DNA of 64,000 nucleotides. Source: Pseudobacillus wudalianchiensis. Its GTDB lineage: Bacteria > Bacillota > Bacilli > Bacillales > Domibacillaceae. Below the pieces are notes generated by a model. The model was not told the DNA's origin. It did not search any database and worked only from the letters and a program-made list of their open reading frames with translations. Shown piece by piece: positions 57,450-64,000 of this stretch; the first letter of the stretch is position 1; each line of letters starts with the position of its first letter. The stretch lies in NCBI RefSeq assembly GCF_001685015.1, contig NZ_MAYT01000012.1, positions 1 through 64,000 of the forward strand. The letters run 5' to 3'. The position numbers and the translations under genes were made by a program.

Positions 57450-58439
57450 ATGGCCACGATTAAAGATGTTGCTGCAGAAGCAGGGGTATCCGTTGCTACC
57501 GTCTCTCGCGTGTTAAACGGGAAAGGGTATGTACATGAAGAAACGCTTATGAGAGTGCGAGAGGCGATTGAAAAGCTAAATTACAGTCCAAATGAAGTGG
57601 CTAGATCTCTCTTTAAAAGAGAGTCAAAGCTTGTCGGCTTGCTTCTTCCTGATATCACCAACCCTTTTTTCCCAGAATTAGCAAGAGGCGTAGAAGATGA
57701 GCTTCAAAAGCAGGGGTTTCGCCTTTTATTCGGCAATAGTGATGAAGATCCTGAAAAGGAAAAAGCTTATATTGATACATTTTTACAAAATCAGGTAGTA
57801 GGCCTGATTTCAGCGACTCAGGCGTTTAGCCAGTTGAACGATGAGCGCCCGGCGATTCCAACTGTTCTGCTTGACCGCACGCATGAAGGAAGTTATACCG
57901 TCTATGCTGATGGAATAGAAGGAGGCAGAATTGTGGCCCGCGAGTTGGTTAATCGCGGCAGTCATAATATTACAGTTTTAAAAGGCCCAGGGCATATCCA
58001 GCCTGTACAGGATCGCTTTTTAGGCGCAGTCGAGGTGCTCGCCAGTTCAAATGTGAATTTTCAAGTTATCCAGATGGCTTCCTTAACTTATGAAGAAGCT
58101 GAACAGCGTGCGAAAGAGTTGTTTAGCCAATATCCAGATACAGATGGCATCTTTGCCAGCAATGATATAACGGCAGCTGCTGTTCTGCACGAAGCATTAC
58201 GGATTGGCAAGTCTATCCCAGACGATGTTCAAATTATTGGATTTGATGACATACCGATGAGCAGGCTTCTGTTTCCTGCCTTGTCAACGATTAGACAGCC
58301 GGTGTATGAAATGGGCCAGCAAGCAGCGCAATTGTTATTGAAATTAATTAAAAAAGAACAGGTAATAGAGCAGAATATTCAACTGCCCGTTAGCTTTATA
58401 GAGAGAAACACAACGAGGAAGGTGAAGAGGAATGGTTAA
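57450..58439 (+). CDS. rbsR: Ribose operon repressor RbsR (LacI family)
   Basis: 329 residues. The helix-turn-helix is ATIKDVAAEAGVSVATVSRVLNGKGY; a periplasmic-binding-like effector domain follows with LLLPDITNPFFPELARGVED, FASNDITAAAVLHEAL and IIGFDDIPMS. It represses the rbs genes until ribose or ribose 5-phosphate binds. It is first in the operon and probably binds the dyad at 57415, so it is autoregulated. Eight-base overlap with rbsK. Confidence 0.96.
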   Translation: MATIKDVAAEAGVSVATVSRVLNGKGYVHEETLMRVREAIEKLNYSPNEVARSLFKRESKLVGLLLPDITNPFFPELARGVEDELQKQGFRLLFGNSDEDPEKEKAYIDTFLQNQVVGLISATQAFSQLNDERPAIPTVLLDRTHEGSYTVYADGIEGGRIVARELVNRGSHNITVLKGPGHIQPVQDRFLGAVEVLASSNVNFQVIQMASLTYEEAEQRAKELFSQYPDTDGIFASNDITAAAVLHEALRIGKSIPDDVQIIGFDDIPMSRLLFPALSTIRQPVYEMGQQAAQLLLKLIKKEQVIEQNIQLPVSFIERNTTRKVKRNG

Positions 58440-59313
58440 AGTAGCGGTGATCGGCAGTTCATCGATGGATTTAGTCGTCACATCAGCGAAACGGCCGGGA
58501 GCGGGAGAAACGGTGCTTGGAGACTCATTCAAGACCGTTCCCGGCGGCAAAGGCGCCAATCAGGCAGTGGCAGCTGCCCGTCTTGGAGCAGAAGTGACGA
58601 TGATCGGCTGTGTGGGGAAGGACCATTACGGAGAAGCGATCCTTCAAAACTTTCAGGATAATGGCGTTCACATAAAGTATGTGGAACCGGTTACCGAAAT
58701 GGAGAGCGGCACAGCTCATATTATTTTAGCAGAAGGTGATAACAGCATTGTGGTAGTAAAAGGAGCCAATGATGCTGTTACACCTGCCTACGTAAAGCGG
58801 GCAAAGCCGGCTATTGAACAAGCAGATATCGTTTTAATCCAGCAGGAGATTCCAGAAGAAACAGTAGAGTATGTAGCTGATCTCTGTCACGAGCTCGGTG
58901 TACCTCTGTTATTAAATCCAGCTCCAGCTCGTCCGATTAGTTCAAACGTTATTGAAAGAGCCGCCTTTATCACGCCTAATGAGCATGAAGCGGCCTTACT
59001 GTTTGCTGGCATGAGCCAGGGAGATGCCTTAAAAAAGTACCCAGAAAAAGTTTTTATTACAGAAGGCAAGCGGGGCGTTCGTTATTTCAATGGGAAACAT
59101 GAGGTGCTCGTTCCTGCTTATCCAGTTGAAGCAGTTGATACAACAGGAGCAGGGGACACATTTAACGCCGCCTTTGCCGTAGCGCTAGCAGAAGGAAAAA
59201 CAATTGAGGAAAGCCTCCGCTTTGCCAACCGCGCTGCTTCGTTATCAGTCATGAAGTTTGGTGCACAAGGCGGCATGCCGCTAAGACAAGAAGTGGAGGA
59301 GGCAATACGATGA
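58432..59313 (+). CDS. rbsK: Ribokinase RbsK
   Basis: 293 residues of the PfkB family. Motifs are [27 protein letters not shown] at the N-terminus and [20 protein letters not shown] with the catalytic Asp near the C-terminus. It phosphorylates ribose with ATP to ribose 5-phosphate in the cytoplasm. Starts inside the end of rbsR and overlaps rbsD by four bases. Confidence 0.97.
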   Translation: MVKVAVIGSSSMDLVVTSAKRPGAGETVLGDSFKTVPGGKGANQAVAAARLGAEVTMIGCVGKDHYGEAILQNFQDNGVHIKYVEPVTEMESGTAHIILAEGDNSIVVVKGANDAVTPAYVKRAKPAIEQADIVLIQQEIPEETVEYVADLCHELGVPLLLNPAPARPISSNVIERAAFITPNEHEAALLFAGMSQGDALKKYPEKVFITEGKRGVRYFNGKHEVLVPAYPVEAVDTTGAGDTFNAAFAVALAEGKTIEESLRFANRAASLSVMKFGAQGGMPLRQEVEEAIR

Positions 59314-59705
59314 AAAAGCACGGCATATTAAATAGTCATATTGCTAAGGTGCTAGCTGATCTCGGACATACAGATTTTATCGTGATCGCTGATGCTGGTC
59401 TTCCTGTTCCAGACCATGTTCCAAAAATCGATCTAGCTTTAACAGTAGGTGTTCCAGATTTTCAACAAACAGTGGAAGCTGTAGCTGCTGACATGGTCAT
59501 TGAGAAGGTCACCATGGCTGAGGAAGTGAAAACAGCGAATGAGCCTGTACGTCAGTATATGGAAGAGACGTTTTCAGATACAGCGGTTGAATGGGTGACG
59601 CATAAGACGTTCAAAGCATTAACAAAGCAGGCGAAAGCAGTGATCCGAACGGGAGAAGCTTCCCCATACGCTAATTGTCTATTGCATGCGGGAGTATTCT
59701 TCTAG
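59310..59705 (+). CDS. rbsD: D-ribose pyranase RbsD
   Basis: 131 residues. The catalytic His20 is in [20 protein letters not shown], and the C-terminal [12 protein letters not shown] is typical. It interconverts beta-pyranose and beta-furanose ribose so that ribokinase can use it. Overlaps rbsK by ATGA. Confidence 0.97.
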   Translation: MKKHGILNSHIAKVLADLGHTDFIVIADAGLPVPDHVPKIDLALTVGVPDFQQTVEAVAADMVIEKVTMAEEVKTANEPVRQYMEETFSDTAVEWVTHKTFKALTKQAKAVIRTGEASPYANCLLHAGVFF

Positions 59706-59720
59706 AAAGAGGTGAATGTC

Positions 59721-61202
59721 ATGCAAATTGAAATGAAGAATATCCATAAAAGATTTGGAGCCAATAATGTATTGACAGGTGTGGATTTTGAGCTCCTTCC
59801 AGGTGAGGTCCATGCGCTGATGGGAGAAAACGGGGCAGGAAAATCAACACTCATGAATATACTGACCGGCCTTCATCAACATGATGAGGGGGTCATTAAA
59901 ATAAATGGCGAGGAACGGTCTTTTTCCAGCCCGAAGCAAGCGGAAGAAGGCGGTATTGCTTTTATCCATCAGGAGTTAAACATTTGGCCTGACATGACCG
60001 TTTTGGAAAATCTTTTTATCGGCCGCGAGCGGAGAAATGCTTTCGGATTGCTGAAAACGAAAGAGATGAAAGAGCTAGCGAGAGAGCAGTTCGAAAAGCT
60101 ATCTGTTTTGATTCCTCTTGAAAAAGAAGCAGGGCTTTGCTCCGTCGGCCAGCAGCAAATGATTGAAATTGCCAAAGCACTTATGACAAACGCAGAAGTC
60201 ATTATTATGGATGAACCGACAGCGGCGTTAACGGAAAGAGAGATTTCCACACTATTTGAGGTTATTCGTTCACTAAGCAAACAAGGTGTTTCGATCGTTT
60301 ATATTTCTCATCGAATGGAAGAGATTTTTACCATTTGTGACCGGATTACCGTTATGCGTGACGGAAAAACCGTTGATACGAAGAGGATAAAGGAAACGAA
60401 TTTTAATGAGGTTGTGAGAAAAATGGTTGGCCGTGAACTTGAAGACCGTTTTCCTGCGCGAAATCCTTCTCCTGGTGAAACCGTATTAGAAGTTAGGGAC
60501 TTTACGAGAAAAGGAGCATTTGAAAATATCAGTTTCTCGGTCAAAGAGGGGGAAATCGTTGGGATCTCCGGCTTAATGGGGGCTGGCCGAACAGAAGTGA
60601 TGCGGGCTATTTTTGGACTTGACTCAATTGATCGTGGGGAGCTTTACATACATGATCAAAAAACGGTGATCCACACGCCTAACGAGGCCGTTAGAAAAGG
60701 AATCGGCTTCATTACGGAGGATCGGAAGGATGAAGGACTCATTCTTGATTTTTCGATTCGTGAAAATATTGCGCTGCCGAGCGTCAAAAGCTTCGCCCCT
60801 AAAGGATTGATTGACGAGAAAAATGAGCAGCAATTTGTTGACATGCTCATTAAGCGGTTAACGATCAAAACAGAATCAGCTGAAACAAGTGCTAAGAACT
60901 TATCAGGCGGTAACCAGCAAAAAGTAGTGCTTGCTAAATGGATTGGCATTGGTCCAAAGGTTCTGATTTTGGATGAGCCGACAAGAGGGGTAGATGTCGG
61001 TGCCAAGCGGGAAATTTATTCACTGATGAATGAGCTGACTGACCGGGGCATGGCTATTATTATGGTGTCTTCGGAATTGCCTGAAGTGTTAGGAATGAGT
61101 GACCGCATTCTCGTTTTTCATGAAGGGAAAATCAGCGGAGAATTAACGAAAGAAGAAGCGACGCAGGAGAAAATCATGACGTTCGCTGCAGGAGGGCAAT
61201 GA
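59721..61202 (+). CDS. rbsA: Ribose ABC transporter ATP-binding protein RbsA
   Basis: About 493 residues with two fused ABC domains. The first has Walker [27 protein letters not shown] and Walker [13 protein letters not shown]; the second has the degenerate Walker [27 protein letters not shown] and [13 protein letters not shown], as usual for sugar importers. The ATG 59721 is seven bases after AGAGGTG; the earlier GTG lies in the ribosome site. It energises ribose uptake with RbsC and RbsB. Confidence 0.97.
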   Translation: MQIEMKNIHKRFGANNVLTGVDFELLPGEVHALMGENGAGKSTLMNILTGLHQHDEGVIKINGEERSFSSPKQAEEGGIAFIHQELNIWPDMTVLENLFIGRERRNAFGLLKTKEMKELAREQFEKLSVLIPLEKEAGLCSVGQQQMIEIAKALMTNAEVIIMDEPTAALTEREISTLFEVIRSLSKQGVSIVYISHRMEEIFTICDRITVMRDGKTVDTKRIKETNFNEVVRKMVGRELEDRFPARNPSPGETVLEVRDFTRKGAFENISFSVKEGEIVGISGLMGAGRTEVMRAIFGLDSIDRGELYIHDQKTVIHTPNEAVRKGIGFITEDRKDEGLILDFSIRENIALPSVKSFAPKGLIDEKNEQQFVDMLIKRLTIKTESAETSAKNLSGGNQQKVVLAKWIGIGPKVLILDEPTRGVDVGAKREIYSLMNELTDRGMAIIMVSSELPEVLGMSDRILVFHEGKISGELTKEEATQEKIMTFAAGGQ

Positions 61203-61203
61203 A

Positions 61204-62154
61204 ATGAGTAAAACAGGAGTAAAACCACTGAACGATCTGACTCAGAAGCTCGGACCGCTGCTTGGATTAATCATCTTAATCTTAATTGTTTCTATTTTAA
61301 ACCCAAGCTTCTTAGCTCCTTTAAATATTTTAAATTTGCTTCGGCAAGTAGCGATTAATGCACTGATCGCCTATGGCATGACGTTTGTTATTTTAACAGG
61401 CGGAATTGATTTATCGGTTGGTTCCATTTTGGCGCTTTCTAGTGCTCTAATGGCGGGTATGATTGTCTCAGGAATTGATCCTATGCTTGCTATTTTGATT
61501 GGCTGTCTGCTCGGGGCGATCATGGGAGCTATCAATGGCTTCCTCATTACAAAAGGAAAAATGGCTCCTTTTATCGCTACATTAGCAACCATGACAATTT
61601 ACCGCGGGTTAACACTCGTTTATACAGATGGAAATCCGATCACTGGTCTTGGGGACAGTTACTTGTTTCAATTGTTTGGCCGCGGCTATTTTCTTGGCAT
61701 TCCGGTGCCTGCTGTTACGATGATTATAGCATTTGCTGTTCTATGGGTGATCTTGCATAAAACACCGTTTGGCCGTCAGACTTATGCGATTGGCGGCAAC
61801 GAAAAAGCGGCTTGGATTTCGGGTATCAAAGTATCCCGTGTCAAAATTATGATTTATTCTTTAGCGGGTCTGCTTGCGGCTTTAGCTGGCGCTATTTTAA
61901 CATCACGGCTTAATTCAGCTCAGCCGACAGCAGGGACCTCTTATGAATTGGATGCCATTGCAGCCGTTGTACTTGGGGGGACAAGCCTTTCAGGAGGCCG
62001 CGGCCTCATCATCGGTACGCTGATCGGGGCTTTAATTATTGGAACATTGAACAACGGTCTTAATTTACTTGGTGTCTCTTCCTTTTTCCAAATGGTCGTT
62101 AAAGGAATTGTCATTGTGATCGCTGTGTTAATTGACCGCAAAAAAGCGGCATAG
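61204..62154 (+). CDS. rbsC: Ribose ABC transporter permease RbsC
   Basis: 316 residues with about eight to ten membrane segments. Family motifs are [55 protein letters not shown] and [20 protein letters not shown]. It forms the membrane channel for ribose. It starts one base after rbsA with an AGGAGGG site and ends before rbsB. Confidence 0.97.
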   Translation: MSKTGVKPLNDLTQKLGPLLGLIILILIVSILNPSFLAPLNILNLLRQVAINALIAYGMTFVILTGGIDLSVGSILALSSALMAGMIVSGIDPMLAILIGCLLGAIMGAINGFLITKGKMAPFIATLATMTIYRGLTLVYTDGNPITGLGDSYLFQLFGRGYFLGIPVPAVTMIIAFAVLWVILHKTPFGRQTYAIGGNEKAAWISGIKVSRVKIMIYSLAGLLAALAGAILTSRLNSAQPTAGTSYELDAIAAVVLGGTSLSGGRGLIIGTLIGALIIGTLNNGLNLLGVSSFFQMVVKGIVIVIAVLIDRKKAA

Positions 62155-62165
62155 GAGGAATGAAC

Positions 62166-63080
62166 GTGAAAAAAATATGGATGGTCCTATTGTCGTTTTC
62201 GTTATTGATGCTTGGGGGCTGCTCGCTTGAACCCCCTCAATGGGCGAAACCTGCGAAAAAAGACAAGCTGGAAGATATAAAGATTGGTTTATCCGTGTCG
62301 ACGTTAAATAATCCATTTTTTGTTTCCTTGAAAGATGGAGTAGTCAAAGAAGCGAAGAAGAACCAGATGGAAACCATTGTGGTCGATGCCCAAAACGATT
62401 CTGCAAAGCAAATTAACGATGTAGAGGATTTAATTCAGCAAGGAGTCGATGTCTTGCTTATTAATCCAACTGATTCATCGGCTATTTCGACAGCTGTGCA
62501 ATCAGCAAATGCGATTGGCATTCCTGTTATTACATTGGACCGTTCAGCCGATAAAGGAGACGTGGTGACACTCGTTGCTTCAGACAATGTGAAAGGCGGC
62601 CAAATGGCTGGTGATTTGATCGTTGAAAAGCTTGGCGAAGGAGCTAAAGTAGCTGAGCTTGAAGGAGTCCCTGGTGCGTCTGCTACACGTGAGCGCGGCA
62701 AAGGCTTCCACTTAACAGCAGATAAAAAGCTAGACGTAGTAGCGAAACAGTCAGCTGATTTCGATCGGACAAAAGGCTTGAACGTAATGGAAAACATCTT
62801 ACAAGGACATCCAGACATTCAAGCCGTGTTCGCGCATAATGATGAAATGGCGCTCGGTGCGATTGAAGCGATTGCCAGCTCCGGCAAGGACATCTTAGTT
62901 ATCGGGTTTGACGGGAACGAGGATGCGATTAAATCTGTTAAAGCCGGCCAGCTAGCAGCGACTGTTGCTCAGCAGCCTGAACTCATCGGTCAGCTTGCTG
63001 TGCAGGCAGCCGGTGACACGATGAAAGGCAAGAAAGTAGAAAAAACGATACCAGCGCCATTAAAAATGGTGACAAAGTAA
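62166..63080 (+). CDS. rbsB: Ribose-binding lipoprotein RbsB
   Basis: About 304 residues. A lipoprotein signal with [12 protein letters not shown] lipobox (Cys about 20) anchors it to the membrane; the binding domain has [37 protein letters not shown] and [16 protein letters not shown]. It captures ribose for RbsAC. The GTG 62166, seven bases after AGGAGG, is a better start than ATG 62160, which almost touches the site. A strong terminator follows. Confidence 0.95.
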   Translation: MKKIWMVLLSFSLLMLGGCSLEPPQWAKPAKKDKLEDIKIGLSVSTLNNPFFVSLKDGVVKEAKKNQMETIVVDAQNDSAKQINDVEDLIQQGVDVLLINPTDSSAISTAVQSANAIGIPVITLDRSADKGDVVTLVASDNVKGGQMAGDLIVEKLGEGAKVAELEGVPGASATRERGKGFHLTADKKLDVVAKQSADFDRTKGLNVMENILQGHPDIQAVFAHNDEMALGAIEAIASSGKDILVIGFDGNEDAIKSVKAGQLAATVAQQPELIGQLAVQAAGDTMKGKKVEKTIPAPLKMVTK

Positions 63081-63088
63081 AGAAGATT

Positions 63089-63120
63089 GGCAGAGAGGGA
63101 AATGCTCTCTGCCATTTTTT
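63089..63120 (+). terminator. Terminator of the ribose operon
   Basis: 9-bp stem GGCAGAGAG / CTCTCTGCC with a 7-base loop followed by ATTTTTTT. Confidence 0.95.
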
Positions 63121-63271
63121 TATATAAATCTATCATGAATGCTCCTGTAAGGCTGCAATAGCGATAGGTTCCTTCTCCTGTCTCCGTTTCATAAAAATTT
63201 ATGACACCTATTTGTTTAGTTAATAATAAAATAAATCAGACAGCTGTCGTGTAGAGGAATGAAAATTGGAA

Positions 63272-63301
63272 TTGACAATAAAAGTTTACCTAGTGCAAAA
63301 T
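63272..63301 (+). promoter_or_regulatory. Possible sigma-A promoter of the ZIP gene
   Basis: TTGACA (63272-63277), 18-base spacer, CAAAAT (63296-63301). The -35 is perfect and the -10 is weak. I see no Zur, MntR or Fur box and no riboswitch in the 250-base gap. Confidence 0.45.
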
Positions 63302-63370
63302 GAGGATATATCGTTATCGTGTGTCGTCAAAGAATGAAATAGAATGGCTTAGTAGAAAGGAAAGGTCTGT

Positions 63371-64000
63371 ATGGTGATGGATTGGTTCACAGGTTTAAAT
63401 CCGGCAGTTCAAGCACTGCTTGGCGGTTTGTTAACGTGGGGATTAACAGCGCTGGGGGCATCCATTGTCTTTTTCTTTCGCCGGATTAACCAAAATGTAA
63501 TGAATACAATGCTTGGTTTTGCGGCCGGTGTCATGATTGCAGCTTCTTTTTGGTCTCTTTTAGCACCTTCTATCAACTTTAGTGAACAAAACGGACAGAT
63601 TCCGTGGCTTCCACCTGCTATTGGCTTTTTGTTGGGGGGCCTTTTTATCCGGCTGTTGGATTTTGTTGTGCCTCATCTAGATTCTGGTTTGTCGGAAAAT
63701 GAAGCCGAAGGAGTGAAGACAGGATTACCAAAGACTACTCTGCTTTTTTTGGCTATTACGCTTCATAATATCCCAGAAGGACTAGCCATTGGCGTAGCTT
63801 TCGGAGCCGCAGCGATTGGACTTGGAGATGCTTCAGTAATAGGGGCCCTTGGGCTTGCAATCGGAATCGGCATTCAAAATATGCCGGAAGGAGCCGCTCT
63901 TTCTGTTCCGTTACGCGGAGAAGGAATGTCACGTCTGCGTGCGTTTAACTATGGTCAATTGTCTGCCATCGTAGAACCGGTTGCGGCTGTTATCGGAGCG
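63371..64000 (+). CDS. ZIP family metal transporter (5' part, runs off the window)
   Basis: 210 codons are present. It begins VMDWFTGLNPAVQALLGGLLTWGLTALGAS and has the ZIP metal-site helices ITLHNIPEGLAIGVAFG and GIGIQNMPEGAALSVPL, so it is GufA/ZupT-like. Such proteins import or move Zn2+, Fe2+ or Mn2+ across the cell membrane. A GAAAGGAAAGG site precedes ATG 63371. The last membrane segments are outside the window. Confidence 0.92.
   Translation, partial: MVMDWFTGLNPAVQALLGGLLTWGLTALGASIVFFFRRINQNVMNTMLGFAAGVMIAASFWSLLAPSINFSEQNGQIPWLPPAIGFLLGGLFIRLLDFVVPHLDSGLSENEAEGVKTGLPKTTLLFLAITLHNIPEGLAIGVAFGAAAIGLGDASVIGALGLAIGIGIQNMPEGAALSVPLRGEGMSRLRAFNYGQLSAIVEPVAAVIGA

Overview
The window reads as chromosome of a Bacillaceae bacterium (Bacillus or a close relative). 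The signs are strong AGGAGG-type ribosome sites with frequent TTG and GTG starts, a near-consensus PerR box, an exact sigma-B promoter, CcpA cre sites, a B. subtilis-like yce (tellurium-resistance-type) block and a Firmicute rbsRKDACB operon. I cannot name the species. No rRNA, tRNA, insertion sequence, prophage or CRISPR array was recognised.

Layout. 0-2.2 kb: start of an AcoD-like aldehyde dehydrogenase (leftward), PerR-type katA and a 51-codon ORF. 2.5-19.9 kb: a long rightward catabolic cluster holding a biotin-dependent carboxylase/5-oxoprolinase-type set (pxpB, pxpC, biotin carrier, biotin carboxylase, pxpA), a three-subunit molybdenum hydroxylase with its maturation genes (coxG, coxD, coxE, xdhC, mocA), a sigma-54 activator, a second pxpB/pxpC pair and a TSUP permease. 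19.9-25.1 kb: a second sigma-54 activator, divergent from Fe-alcohol dehydrogenase, MHS transporter and phnX (phosphonoacetaldehyde hydrolase). 25.1-33.6 kb: a third sigma-54 activator followed by a class III aminotransferase-like gene, divergent from amidohydrolase, APC permease, M20 amidase and a glutamine-synthetase-like ligase. Each of the three rightward operons has a -24/-12 promoter that I could read directly, and two have convincing upstream dyads. 33.6-37.3 kb: sigma-B-type katE and pepT. 37.5-39.3 kb: a solitary SIR2-domain protein. 39.4-43.1 kb: a two-component system and a polysaccharide deacetylase. 43.3-56.2 kb: a stress block with a two-domain TerD protein, a divergent PurC-like enzyme, three TerD, TerC, four predicted nucleotide-metabolism genes (CitE-like, phosphoribosyltransferase, StiP/PELOTA, HAD), YceG, TelA and a final TerD-like protein. 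56.3-64 kb: CDF efflux, ribose operon and the start of a ZIP transporter.

How it fits together. The 2.5-33.6 kb stretch looks like a sigma-54 catabolic island: three adjacent operons, each with its own activator, a likely transporter and enzymes that release carbon, nitrogen or phosphorus from unusual small molecules. The most interesting proposal is the first operon: a Mo hydroxylase may oxidise a cyclic amine or N-heterocycle to a lactam, which the biotin-dependent PxpB/PxpC carboxylase and the PxpA/LamB-type hydrolase then open. The substrate is unknown. The second operon is consistent with phosphonate use, and the third with a gamma-glutamylation route for an amine. The Ter block resembles the proposed Ter-linked nucleoside-like metabolite pathway, with a divergent SAICAR-synthetase paralogue beside it.
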